From positions 1 through 64,000 of the forward strand of contig UQZN01000003.1 in the NCBI GenBank assembly GCA_900545535.1: a stretch of 64,000 nt of DNA. The letters are read 5' to 3'. Source of the DNA: an uncultured Phascolarctobacterium sp. (GTDB lineage Bacteria > Bacillota > Negativicutes > Acidaminococcales > Acidaminococcaceae). Below, one piece after another: positions 55,808 to 64,000 of the stretch (the first letter of the stretch is position 1; each line of letters opens with the position of its first letter). The position numbers and the translations under genes are program-made. The notes under the pieces were generated by a model, which did no database searches, was not told the origin of the DNA, and was given only the letters and a program-made list of their open reading frames with translations.

Positions 55808-56569
55808 TTACAAGATCTTTAAAGCCAGTATCCCCAAATATTCCTTCAGCGCTATCGCCGAAAGCTCCAGGGCAAACCCCTGCGGTACTAAACTGAAAAT
55901 ACTGAGCTGCATTTGACCACTCAACTGATAATCGCAGGAAAAAGGCACAACGTCTAATCCTCTGTCAGCAAAATTCAGCATACTGCGCGGCATATGAAAC
56001 GCCGAAGTCACGAGCACTATGTTATGCCAGTTCTGCTTACGGCATAAAGCAGCAACATTAGCGGCATTTTCAGTTGTATTTCTCGCTTCAGTATCAGTAA
56101 ATATCTGCTCTGCCGTCACACCAAGCTCCAGCAGCACTTTCTCTGCTACGGAGGCTTCCGTACCGCTATCGGCAAAAACCTGCCCGCCGCTGATAATGAT
56201 CGGCACATCTAAACGCTTCTGCAGGCGCAAACCGGTAATCAGCCTGTTCATGGAAATCGCCGATAAAGCCTCCCTGCCACTGATATCGGGCACATTGCTG
56301 ACTGCTCCGCCACCAAGAACGACTATGGCATCCACTTTGCCTGTGCTATGCACTGAAACCGGAGGAACATACTGCCTCTCTAAACCTTGTACCAGCAGAC
56401 CGGCAACAGGCAGCGTCGCAAGCAGGTATAAGGCCAGTGTCACTGCCGTTAAAACATAGCGCAGCCTGCTGCGTTTAACAAAACAGTAACAGCACAGCAG
56501 CGCCAGTACTGCAATGATACAACCGGGCGGCAGCAGCCAGGCAGCAATAAATTTCTGTAGATACAGCAT
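55808..56569 (-). CDS. YdcF/ElyC-family envelope protein (DUF218)
   Basis: 253 residues. Two N-terminal membrane helices (about 10-30 and 37-58) place the DUF218 domain (about 80-250) outside the inner membrane. Motifs DAIVVLGGGAVSN, IIISGGQVFADSGTEASVA, TDTEARNTTENAANVAALC and VTSAFHMPRSMLNF are typical. ElyC in E. coli affects enterobacterial common antigen and lipid-carrier use. Here the substrate is unknown. It starts 1 base after the dehydrogenase-like gene and shares its operon. Confidence 0.85.
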   Translation of the reverse strand: MLYLQKFIAAWLLPPGCIIAVLALLCCYCFVKRSRLRYVLTAVTLALYLLATLPVAGLLVQGLERQYVPPVSVHSTGKVDAIVVLGGGAVSNVPDISGREALSAISMNRLITGLRLQKRLDVPIIISGGQVFADSGTEASVAEKVLLELGVTAEQIFTDTEARNTTENAANVAALCRKQNWHNIVLVTSAFHMPRSMLNFADRGLDVVPFSCDYQLSGQMQLSIFSLVPQGFALELSAIALKEYLGILALKIL

Positions 56570-56570
56570 T

Positions 56571-57626
56571 TTATTTACATTCCTTCACCAGCATCTCATA
56601 CATCTGTCTGAATATCTCCGGCTGCAAATTGATTTTGTTTAAAATCGTATACCGCTTCCGAACTTCTTTCGCAAACATCCAGGCTTTGATAAATTCTTCC
56701 TCGGTGATATTCAGGGTTTTCGGGCTCACAGAAATATCGTAAGCTTCCAAAAAGTCCAGCAGCATATGATGGTCACGCCCCTGCAGCCGGCAGGCTACAA
56801 CACTGCCCAGCGCAACTAAAATACCATGCGGGATATTATGCTCAAACAATTCATCCATAGCGTGACAGAACAAATGCTCGGAACCGCTGCAGGGCCGTGA
56901 GTCACCGGCAATCTGCATTGCCAGTCCGCTCAGGACCAGCGACTGGGCCAGCATTTGAATACCAGGCACCGTCGTTAAAGATTTGGCCTCAGAATATAAA
57001 AGCGAAGTAAACGCAGTCTCTGAAAGCATATAGGCAAAGTCGTTAGGACGGTCGCTGTTTTCTTCACAGCCCAGCTTCCAGTCATACAGCGCCGTATAAT
57101 TACTGATCGTATCGCCGACACCGGCTTTCATCAAAAGCCTCGGTGCGTCAAAAATAATATCCGTATCGATCAGCAAGCCGTCCGGAATTTTAGAGGTAAA
57201 GGAATGCTTGCGTCCGTTTTCGGCAAACAGTACAGAAACAGGCGAAGCAACGCCGTCATTACTGAGCGTCGTCGGTATCGCTATATAAGCGACGTTGGCG
57301 ACAAAAGCAGCATATTTGGCCGTATCCAGCGCCGTGCCTCCACCCAGACCGATGATCAGGCTGATATTGTTCATCGCCACTTTTTTGGCAACGTCGACAG
57401 CAAAATCAAAGGAGCTTTCCTGCACGGTAATGATCTCAAAATCCAGCAGTTGTTTTAATAAAACAACGACCTTTTTTTCCAAAGTCTGCAATAACCCATC
57501 AGTAGTCAAAATCAAAGTTTTGGCATGAATAAGTTTGGGCATATATAAGCTTAAATTTTTATTAAGATCCTGAACTGCGTTTTCTTTGACCTGCATAAAC
57601 AACGGCAAGGAATAATTGCTCATCAT
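56571..57626 (-). CDS. sn-Glycerol-1-phosphate dehydrogenase-like protein (Fe-ADH_2 family)
   Basis: 351 residues. The NAD-binding segment is LIIGLGGGTALDTAKYAAFV (about 92-111), and IAIPTTLSNDGVASPVSVL (about 117-135) matches the SHDGIASP motif of archaeal G1P dehydrogenase and bacterial AraM/EgsA. GSEHLFCHAMDELFEHNIPHG contains the metal-binding His pair. Family membership is clear; activity with dihydroxyacetone phosphate is inference. It forms an operon with the ElyC-like gene. The 90 bp upstream hold a TATAAT (about 57672-57677) with a poor -35. Confidence 0.75.
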   Translation of the reverse strand: MMSNYSLPLFMQVKENAVQDLNKNLSLYMPKLIHAKTLILTTDGLLQTLEKKVVVLLKQLLDFEIITVQESSFDFAVDVAKKVAMNNISLIIGLGGGTALDTAKYAAFVANVAYIAIPTTLSNDGVASPVSVLFAENGRKHSFTSKIPDGLLIDTDIIFDAPRLLMKAGVGDTISNYTALYDWKLGCEENSDRPNDFAYMLSETAFTSLLYSEAKSLTTVPGIQMLAQSLVLSGLAMQIAGDSRPCSGSEHLFCHAMDELFEHNIPHGILVALGSVVACRLQGRDHHMLLDFLEAYDISVSPKTLNITEEEFIKAWMFAKEVRKRYTILNKINLQPEIFRQMYEMLVKECK

Positions 57627-57757
57627 TTAACCTCCCGGCGTAGTTTTCTTTGCATATTATCTATTCCCTATTATATAGCAAAATGACTGATACTAACAGC
57701 ACTAATGCAAAAACAGAACCAGATTTTACAAAACGCTGTTAACTTAGTCCCAAATAA

Positions 57758-57781
57758 AAAAGCCTGCCAAAAAGGCAGGCT
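57758..57781 (-). terminator. Terminator of rpsO
   Basis: AGCCTGCC and GGCAGGCT form an 8-bp stem, tail TTTTTTATTT on the minus strand, 14 bases after the rpsO stop. No pnp gene follows. Confidence 0.85.
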
Positions 57782-57794
57782 CCGATATTCAAAA

Positions 57795-58061
57795 TTATTT
57801 ACGAATACCAAGTTTAGCAATGATAGCACGATAACGTTCGATATCTTTAGCCATCAGATAGTTCAGCAGACCACGGCGTTGACCAACCATTTTCAGCAGG
57901 CCGCGACGGGAATGATGATCTTTTTTATGTTCTTTCAGATGCTCGGTCAAATATTTGATACGTTCAGTCAAAACAGCGATTTGTACTTCCGGAGATCCGG
58001 TGTCGCCTTCATGACGGGCATTTTCGAGAATAAGTTGTTGTTTTTTTTCAGCAGTTAACAT
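57795..58061 (-). CDS. rpsO: 30S ribosomal protein S15
   Basis: 88 residues, exact family length. [20 protein letters not shown] (about 14-33), [20 protein letters not shown] (about 41-60) and [17 protein letters not shown] follow the S15 pattern. Binds 16S rRNA helix 22/three-way junction. RBS TGGAGG. It has its own promoter. The usual downstream pnp is absent. Confidence 0.98.
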   Translation of the reverse strand: MLTAEKKQQLILENARHEGDTGSPEVQIAVLTERIKYLTEHLKEHKKDHHSRRGLLKMVGQRRGLLNYLMAKDIERYRAIIAKLGIRK

Positions 58062-58176
58062 TGTAATTCCTCCATTTTTTTATAATCCCCAAAGCATAGA
58101 AGTCGTTGGAGAAGCGAGCTTCCAAGCCCTGGTTAAAGTACTTATATAGTATACCACACTTAACTTTCAAAGACAA
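58062..58176 (-). promoter_or_regulatory. rpsO promoter and structured leader
   Basis: TTGTCT (58171-58176), 17 bp, TATACT (58148-58153), immediately after the ribF stop. The ~80-nt leader has TTGGAAGC pairing with GCTTCTCCAA (about 58109-58128). S15 commonly represses its own mRNA through such a leader; that mechanism here is inference. Confidence 0.55.
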
Positions 58177-59112
58177 CTATTTTTTGTAACATTGGAAATA
58201 GTTTTTAATATTTTCGCAGTCTTCAGTAATGCGTGCTTTCAACTCATCGATACTGGCGAATTTCTCTTCGCCGCGTACATATTTGTAAAAATAAACTGTG
58301 ATCTCTCTGCCATACAGATCGCCTTGAAAATCAAACAGGTTTACTTCCAAACGGGCATGCTCCACATCGCCGAAGGTAGGATTGTTGCCGATATTGGCCA
58401 TACCGAAATACAGCTTATCATCGACCCTGACCCTGACCGCATAACCACCTGTTGCCGGCACCGCAGTCTCACTGCGCTGCAGCTCGATATTAGCGGTAGG
58501 AAAGCCGATAGTTCTGCCGCGCTGTGCGCCATGGGTAACAATGCCGGTCAGCGAATAAACACGTCCCAGCATCTGGTTGGCATGCTCCACATGCCCTGCC
58601 TGAATCAGGCTTCTGATACCTGTACTGCTGATGACGTTTTTACCACATTTTACCAAAGGCCTAATAATCACAGTAAAATGATCGTGCAGACCGGTACGCT
58701 GCAGGGTATCCGTTTTACCGCTGCCTAAAAAGCCATAGCTGAAATTTTCACCGACGACTAAACACCGGTAATTAAACACCGACAGTTTTTTCAAAAATTC
58801 ATCCGGCGACAGTTCGGCCAGAGCCTGATCAAAAGGTACATTGACTAAAATATCAACGCCCCATTTTTCCAGGTATTTTATTTTTTGCTGCTGCGTAATG
58901 ATCCGCACCGGCACTAAATCAGGCTTGATCAGGGATAAAGGGTGATTGCTGAATGTAAAAACGATCAGCTTCAATCCATGTTTTTCGGCATAAGCACGTG
59001 CCGTTTTAATAATATCCTGATGACCCAAATGCAGTCCGTCAAAGGTCCCCAACGCGATAACGCTGGGACTATATTCAGTTTTCACAGCTTCTAATGAAGT
59101 AATGATTTCCAT
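58177..59112 (-). CDS. ribF: Bifunctional riboflavin kinase / FAD synthetase
   Basis: Makes FMN and FAD from riboflavin. 311 residues. N-terminal FMN adenylyltransferase with VIALGTFDGLHLGHQDIIK (HxGH-like motif, near 30-35) and VVGENFSYGFLGSG. C-terminal riboflavin kinase from about 180 with GIVTHGAQRGRTIGFPTANI (contains the conserved PTAN). Follows truB by 12 bp in the infB-rpsO cluster. Confidence 0.97.
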   Translation of the reverse strand: MEIITSLEAVKTEYSPSVIALGTFDGLHLGHQDIIKTARAYAEKHGLKLIVFTFSNHPLSLIKPDLVPVRIITQQQKIKYLEKWGVDILVNVPFDQALAELSPDEFLKKLSVFNYRCLVVGENFSYGFLGSGKTDTLQRTGLHDHFTVIIRPLVKCGKNVISSTGIRSLIQAGHVEHANQMLGRVYSLTGIVTHGAQRGRTIGFPTANIELQRSETAVPATGGYAVRVRVDDKLYFGMANIGNNPTFGDVEHARLEVNLFDFQGDLYGREITVYFYKYVRGEEKFASIDELKARITEDCENIKNYFQCYKK

Positions 59113-59124
59113 ATCTGCCTCAAT

Positions 59125-60009
59125 CTAAAGCAATTCTGCATCTGCTTGAAATTGTTTTAATATTTTTTCAGCTTTAACAAGCTCGGACTCCGCGCTGCCG
59201 ATACCAAGAAAATCACCGGTAACCGTTTTCAGACGGTAAGTACCGTCAGCAATGCCGCGCACAGTAGTCTTAACGCCCTGCGTGATCCGCAGCGCCTGTT
59301 TATCTGTCAAAACCAGTTCCTGCAGATCCTGCACCGCCGTTTCGGCAGGCAGCAGATAAGCAGCCGGGGCAGCGGCAATTTCTTCCAGCGTTTTCGCCTC
59401 GGCCAGATAAAAATCACCGACCTGCTTACGCAGCAAAAAGCTCATTGTACCGCACATTCCCAGTTCTGCAGCTATATCTTCCAGCAAAGTCCTGATGTAC
59501 GTGCCTTTGGAGCATACTATATCAAGCGTCAAAGAAGTATCAGTTTGATGAAGCAGCTCTAAAGCGTCAATAGTGATGCTCCGCGCTTCCCGTTCTACCT
59601 CAATGCCCTGCCTCGCCAGCTGATAAAGCTTTTGTCCGTCTTTTTTAATAGCAGAATACATCGGCGGTATCTGCTGCTGCTCACCGACAAATTTTTGCAG
59701 AGCTTCCCGGATTTCTGCTTCGGTAAGAGTACGGACTTCAGAAACAGCAATGATCTTACCACTGTCGTCGCCCGTATCTGTCTTGATTCCAAACTGCAGC
59801 TCCGCCCGGTAATTCTTGCGCCCTTCGACAGCATATTCCAGCAGCCTGGTAGCTGTGCCGATAAAAACAGGCAGCACGCCCGCTGCGTCAGGATCAAGCG
59901 TGCCGCCGTGGCCGATTTTTTTAGTCTGCAAAGTCCGGCGCAGAAAGCCCACTACATCGTGAGAAGTCATGCCGCAGGGTTTCAGTACATTCAGTATCCC
60001 TGATGTCAT
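59125..60009 (-). CDS. truB: tRNA pseudouridine-55 synthase
   Basis: Forms pseudouridine 55 in the TPsiC loop. 294 residues. GILNVLKPCGMTSHDVV at the start, KKIGHGGTLDPDAAGVLPVF (catalytic Asp in TLDPDA, near 40), PPMYSAIKKDGQKLYQLARQ and CSKGTYIRTLLEDIAAELG are family motifs. It overlaps the nrnA stop by 4 bp. Confidence 0.97.
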   Translation of the reverse strand: MTSGILNVLKPCGMTSHDVVGFLRRTLQTKKIGHGGTLDPDAAGVLPVFIGTATRLLEYAVEGRKNYRAELQFGIKTDTGDDSGKIIAVSEVRTLTEAEIREALQKFVGEQQQIPPMYSAIKKDGQKLYQLARQGIEVEREARSITIDALELLHQTDTSLTLDIVCSKGTYIRTLLEDIAAELGMCGTMSFLLRKQVGDFYLAEAKTLEEIAAAPAAYLLPAETAVQDLQELVLTDKQALRITQGVKTTVRGIADGTYRLKTVTGDFLGIGSAESELVKAEKILKQFQADAELL

Positions 60010-60959
60010 GCCAGTTTTTCCTTCAAAGCCTGCAGCAGCTGCTGCCTTGCTTCCGGCAAAGCCGCTTCGATAGTGCAGCCGGCCGCACGCAAATGACCGC
60101 CGCCGCCGAAGGTAATGGCGATCGCCGAAACATCAAGGTTCCGGGACCGCATACTGACACGGGTGACAGCCTTTTCCACAGCTTTAAACATAATAGCTAC
60201 TTCCACGCCTTCAATATAGCGCGGATAAGAAATAAAGGTATCTGTATCAACGTCTTTGTCATACATTTCATTGCTGATAGAAATATAGGCGATCTGACCG
60301 TCGGCATCAAAGGTCAGCGTTTCCAAAACCTTTGTCAGCAGCTCAATATTGGAGCGCGGCTTGATCTCCATACTGTCGGAAATCTCGTTTGGCTTGACGC
60401 CCAGTTCCAACAGCGCTGCCGCGATCCGCATCGTTTTCGGCATCGTATTGGAATATTTAAAAGAACCGCAGTCCGTATACAGCGCCGTATAAATACACGT
60501 CGCCATCTCCAGATCCAGTTCAACGCCTAAAGCGCCGACCAGTTCATACATAATTTCACCGGTAGCAGCCGCCATTGTATCCAGATACAGATAATCAGCA
60601 TATTCAGTGTTAGAAATATGATGGTCGATATTGAGCATTTTCGGTGCTCTGACGCACTGTGCCACGTTACCGGCCCTGTCCAGAGAGCTGGCATCGATCA
60701 CGACTAAAAGATCGGCGTCGATACGCTCATCATTTTGAAAACGGACGAAGCTTTCGATGCCTGGTAAAAACTTATAGACCTTGGATATTTCATCGTCAAC
60801 AGTCACAATAACGTCTTTGCCAAGCTTCTGCAACGCTTTCATCAAACTCAAAGCAGAGCCCAGCGTATCACCGTCTGGGCTCACATGAGAACATAATACT
60901 ATTTTTTTTGCAGCCTGCAGTAAAGCGGCTGTGTCCTGCAGGGAACAATGCTTACTCAT
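60006..60959 (-). CDS. nrnA: NrnA-type oligoribonuclease/pAp phosphatase (DHH family)
   Basis: 317 residues. DHH-DHHA1 phosphoesterase degrading nano-RNA and 3'-phosphoadenosine 5'-phosphate. SHVSPDGDTLGSALSLMKAL (motif I), VIDASSLDRAG, NIDHHISNTEYAD (DHH motif, about 115-127) and the DHHA1 GGGGHLRAAGCTI near 288-300. Common between rbfA and truB in Firmicutes. Overlaps both neighbours by a few bases. Confidence 0.95.
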   Translation of the reverse strand: MSKHCSLQDTAALLQAAKKIVLCSHVSPDGDTLGSALSLMKALQKLGKDVIVTVDDEISKVYKFLPGIESFVRFQNDERIDADLLVVIDASSLDRAGNVAQCVRAPKMLNIDHHISNTEYADYLYLDTMAAATGEIMYELVGALGVELDLEMATCIYTALYTDCGSFKYSNTMPKTMRIAAALLELGVKPNEISDSMEIKPRSNIELLTKVLETLTFDADGQIAYISISNEMYDKDVDTDTFISYPRYIEGVEVAIMFKAVEKAVTRVSMRSRNLDVSAIAITFGGGGHLRAAGCTIEAALPEARQQLLQALKEKLA

Positions 60960-61314
60960 GCAAGGGACCTTCCTCTTCTTTGATTTTTTTCAGTAATCCT
61001 TCGATATGGGCACTGTACTCCATCGAAGTATCCTTCACTAAAATCAAATTAGGGGCAAAGCGGAGACGGATCCGCTTTGCTATTTCCGTACGCATGAAGC
61101 CAAGCGCTTTGTTCAGGCCCTGCCAGGCAGCTTCATGGTCCTTTTCAGGACCATAAAGGCTGACATATACTTTAGCAATACTCATATCGTCAGTAAGCTC
61201 AACGCCGGTAATGGTCACAAACTGGATCCGCGGATCTTTGATGTCCATCAGCAGCATTTTACTGAGCTCCTGCTTGATTGCTTCCTGTACTTTTTCAACT
61301 CTTAATCTAGCCAT
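60952..61314 (-). CDS. rbfA: Ribosome-binding factor A
   Basis: 120 residues, KH-like fold, needed for 16S 5'-end maturation and cold adaptation. MARLRVEKVQEAIKQELSKM at the start and FMRTEIAKRIRLRFAPNLIL (about 74-93) are diagnostic. It follows infB by 7 bp and overlaps nrnA by 8 bp. Confidence 0.97.
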   Translation of the reverse strand: MARLRVEKVQEAIKQELSKMLLMDIKDPRIQFVTITGVELTDDMSIAKVYVSLYGPEKDHEAAWQGLNKALGFMRTEIAKRIRLRFAPNLILVKDTSMEYSAHIEGLLKKIKEEEGPLHE

Positions 61315-61321
61315 AGTTCAC

Positions 61322-64000
61322 CTATTCGACGGCGACTTCTTCCATAGTGAAGACTTCGAACACGTCGCCTTCTTTCAAATCACGGAATTTTTCCAGGGTA
61401 ACGCCACATTCATAACCTGCAGCGACTTCCTTAACGTCGTCTTTAAAACGGCGCAAAGTGTCGATTTCGTCTTCATTGATAACGATACCGTCTCTGACTA
61501 CGCGCACTTTAGAAGTATTAGTGATCTTGCCTTCCAGCACATAGCAGCCGGCGATCAGCATTTTGGAAATAGTGATCAGCTGACGTACCTCGACGCGCCC
61601 CTGGATAGTCTCCTGGAATTTCGGTGCCAGCATGCCTTTGATCGCTGCTTCAACATCATTCAGCGCGTCATAGATAACGCGGTAAGTACGAACGTCTACC
61701 TTTTCTGCTTCCGCGGCTTTACGGGCGTTAGCATCAGGACGGACATTAAAGCCAATAATCAGGGCATTGGCAGCCGAGGCCAGCATAACGTCAGACTCAG
61801 TAATAGCGCCTACGCCTGCATGGACGACAACTACTTTGACTTCATCATTTTTAATATTCTGCAAAGAGGAACGCAAAGCTTCGATAGTACCCTGAACGTC
61901 AGCTTTAACGACGATATTCAGGTCTTTGATCTCGCCCTCCTGGATACGTTGGAACAAGTCATCCAGAGAAACCTTGGAATTCTGCTGGATCTCTTCAATA
62001 CGTTTTTTCGCAATACGTTTTTCAGCAACGCTGCGGGCAATTTTTTCGTCGGTCGAATCGAGGATATCACCGGCCAGCGGTACATCGTTCAAGCCCAAAA
62101 CCTCTACCGGAGTAGAAGGCAGTGCTTTTTTGACTTTTTCGCCACGGTCATTGACCATAGCACGTACCTTACCATAAGCAGTTCCGGCAATGATCGTATC
62201 ACCGATCTGCAAAGTACCGCGCTGAACTAAAACAGTAGCTACAGGGCCGCGGCCTTTATCAAGCTGTGCTTCAATGATCGTGCCGTGAGCCGGCAGGCTT
62301 GGGTTGGCTTTCAGATCCTGCATTTCCGCAACTAACAAAATCATTTCCAAAAGCTCGGAAATACCTGTTTTTTGATGTGCGGAAACCGGAACCATAATCG
62401 TATCGCCGCCCCAGTCTTCCGGGATCAGTTCATGCTCGGCAAGCTGCTGCTTGACATGGTCCGGATTAGCTCCGGGACGATCCATTTTATTGATGGCAAC
62501 AATAATAGGCACCTTAGCTGCTTTGGCATGGTTGATAGCTTCAAGTGTCTGCGGCATAACGCCGTCATCGGCAGCTACCACCAAAATAGCAACGTCAGTT
62601 ACCTGGGCGCCGCGCGCACGCATAGCTGTAAAAGCTTCATGACCGGGAGTATCGAGGAAAACGATCTTTTTACCCTGATAATTGACCTGATAAGCGCCGA
62701 TATGCTGCGTGATACCGCCAGCTTCACGTGCTGTAACGTTAGCCTTACGGATAGCGTCAAGCAAGGAAGTTTTACCGTGATCGACGTGACCCATAACGGT
62801 GATCACGGGCGGTCTCGGCAGGCGTTTCGCCGGATCGTCTTCCACCTCGGGGATCTCAGTCGGGTCCTCTTCAGGCGGCAAAGCAGCAACTTCTACGTCA
62901 AACTCACTGCCGACCAGCAATGCCGTATCAAAATCAATATCCTGATTGATCGTAACGACTACGCCCAACATAAACAAAGATTTGATAACTTCGCTGACTT
63001 CGCGCTTCAATAAGGTTGCAAAGTCTTTAACATTGATAGTTTCACCTATCTCTACATAAGTAGGCTTCTGGACCTCCGCTACAGGCTGCTGCACGCGCGG
63101 AGCATTATTGTTGCCCTGGCGTTTATTGCTGCGGCCCATATGATTGTTGCTGCGGTTGGGACGGCTGTCCTTCGTAGCATAGGAACCCTTGATCTGCGGT
63201 TTGTCCTTGCGGGCATTTTTATTGAACGGCTTATTATTAGCACTGGTACCAGCCGGACGGTTGGCATTAGACTGCGGCCGCTGGCCGTTGCCGGTATTGC
63301 CCTGCTGGGGACGAGTGTTATTGTTCATATTGCCCTGTTGGGGACGCGTATTGCCCTGCTGAGGGCGGGTGCCGCCTTGCTGCGGACGGGCATTGGGGTT
63401 AGGCTGGCCAGGCTGCTGACCGCGCGGCCCGATATAAATACCGCCCTGCGGACGCTGCTGCGGCCTGTTGCCCTGCTGGGGACGCTGTCCCTGCTGATTG
63501 CCGGGACGGTTCTGCTGGTTACTGCCCTGGTTAGGACGGTTTTGGTTAAAACGTTGTCCCTGCTGCTGATTATTCGGACGTTGCTGTCCCTGCTGATTGT
63601 TAGGTCGGTTCTGCTGATTGCTGCCCTGATTGGGACGATTCTGACCAGCAGTCTGGCCTTGTTGATGATTATTGATCGGACGCTGGCCCTGCTGTTGATT
63701 CTGGACAGGGCGTTGTCCCTGCTGCTGATTGTTAGGGCGTTGTTGTCCCTGTTGTTGCTGCTGCGGACGCTGCGCAGTCGCGGCAGGTGCAGGCTGAGTT
63801 TTTGCCTGCTGGGGTACTGCGGCTGCCTGTTTTGCCGGCTCTTTTTTTACAGCGGGCTGGGGTGCCGGAGCCGCTTTTTTCTCAGGTGCGGACTTTTTGG
63901 CAGAGTTTTTAACTACCAAATCCCTGACCGTATCATCTACGGTACTTAACGTACTTTTTACCTGAATGTTATTTTTAGCTAAAATATCGATTACTTCCTG
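61322..64000 (-). CDS. infB: Translation initiation factor IF-2, N-terminus cut by the window edge
   Basis: GTPase delivering initiator tRNA. At least 892 residues are visible; the frame stays open to the edge with an IF2_N-type segment ([19 protein letters not shown]), so the true start lies outside and the TTG at 63919 is internal. A Lys/Ala/Pro stretch leads into a Gln/Asn/Arg/Pro-rich linker of about 220 residues (63130-63770) built of QGQRPNNQ-like repeats. Then comes a second IF2_N region, the G domain ([33 protein letters not shown]) and domains II-IV ending [11 protein letters not shown]. Confidence 0.97.
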   Translation of the reverse strand, partial: QEVIDILAKNNIQVKSTLSTVDDTVRDLVVKNSAKKSAPEKKAAPAPQPAVKKEPAKQAAAVPQQAKTQPAPAATAQRPQQQQQGQQRPNNQQQGQRPVQNQQQGQRPINNHQQGQTAGQNRPNQGSNQQNRPNNQQGQQRPNNQQQGQRFNQNRPNQGSNQQNRPGNQQGQRPQQGNRPQQRPQGGIYIGPRGQQPGQPNPNARPQQGGTRPQQGNTRPQQGNMNNNTRPQQGNTGNGQRPQSNANRPAGTSANNKPFNKNARKDKPQIKGSYATKDSRPNRSNNHMGRSNKRQGNNNAPRVQQPVAEVQKPTYVEIGETINVKDFATLLKREVSEVIKSLFMLGVVVTINQDIDFDTALLVGSEFDVEVAALPPEEDPTEIPEVEDDPAKRLPRPPVITVMGHVDHGKTSLLDAIRKANVTAREAGGITQHIGAYQVNYQGKKIVFLDTPGHEAFTAMRARGAQVTDVAILVVAADDGVMPQTLEAINHAKAAKVPIIVAINKMDRPGANPDHVKQQLAEHELIPEDWGGDTIMVPVSAHQKTGISELLEMILLVAEMQDLKANPSLPAHGTIIEAQLDKGRGPVATVLVQRGTLQIGDTIIAGTAYGKVRAMVNDRGEKVKKALPSTPVEVLGLNDVPLAGDILDSTDEKIARSVAEKRIAKKRIEEIQQNSKVSLDDLFQRIQEGEIKDLNIVVKADVQGTIEALRSSLQNIKNDEVKVVVVHAGVGAITESDVMLASAANALIIGFNVRPDANARKAAEAEKVDVRTYRVIYDALNDVEAAIKGMLAPKFQETIQGRVEVRQLITISKMLIAGCYVLEGKITNTSKVRVVRDGIVINEDEIDTLRRFKDDVKEVAAGYECGVTLEKFRDLKEGDVFEVFTMEEVAVE

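Noticed and set aside
63140..63949. Plus-strand Leu-rich 269-codon frame opposite infB
   Set aside because: It is the complement of the Gln/Asn-rich IF-2 linker; hydrophobicity comes from the repeat, and infB is certain on the other strand.

Overview
The window looks like chromosome of a diderm Firmicute of the class Negativicutes. The gene order is that of Firmicutes housekeeping blocks (spoVB-like, mazG, divIC, yabR, tilS, hpt, ftsH; yicC, remA, gmk, rpoZ, coaBC, priA, def, fmt, rsmB, rlmN, prpC, pknB, rsgA, rpe), yet there is a classical type V autotransporter with an outer-membrane beta-barrel, an ElyC-like envelope protein and a family 8 glycosyltransferase. The sporulation genes that normally sit inside the first block (yabP, yabQ, spoIIE) are absent, which fits an asporogenous relative of Phascolarctobacterium or Acidaminococcus. 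The genus is inference; the diderm Firmicute call is well supported.

Layout. 1-270: tandem promoters and leader of an rRNA operon that runs off the left edge, then the lysS terminator. 0.3-26.5 kb: a long minus-strand housekeeping series: lysS, greA, a dehydrogenase pair (COG5322/acyl-ACP-reductase-like plus quinate-dehydrogenase-like), dusB, coaX, bioY, birA, ftsH, hpt, tilS, yabR, divIC, hup, mazG, spoVB-like, mfd, glpX, yip1-like, sppA, pyrG, argS, ywiB-like. 26.7-28.2 kb: putP on the plus strand. 28.3-33.8 kb: a surface module on the minus strand (autotransporter, glycosyltransferase, XRE regulator).

33.8-36.6 kb is the accessory heart of the window. It holds two ~90-nt promoter-to-terminator RNA genes that are copies of each other. 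One of them converges on an unannotated 27-codon gene for a holin-like hydrophobic peptide (MTVFEALSLM...), which together make a type I toxin-antitoxin locus. A small secreted Cys/His protein lies between the copies. Next comes a plus-strand cassette of N-acetylmuramoyl-L-alanine amidase, DUF1659, DUF2922 and YvrJ, and possibly a 22-residue amphipathic peptide.

36.6-53.9 kb: minus strand again, with an orphan YgiT-type zinc finger and then the rpe-to-yicC block in the same order as Bacillus subtilis, with metK and its SAM-I riboswitch inserted between coaBC and priA. 54-55.8 kb: rqcH on the plus strand, convergent with ydcF/elyC-like. 55.8-64 kb, minus: elyC-like, a glycerol-1-phosphate-dehydrogenase-like gene, rpsO, ribF, truB, nrnA, rbfA and infB, the last cut by the right edge.

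How it works together: most genes serve translation, tRNA and rRNA modification, cofactor supply and cell-wall signalling. The accessory part is devoted to the cell surface and to small membrane or RNA-regulated elements. Promoter, terminator and RNA calls were made by eye from consensus motifs, spacing and base pairing. No similarity search or folding program was run.
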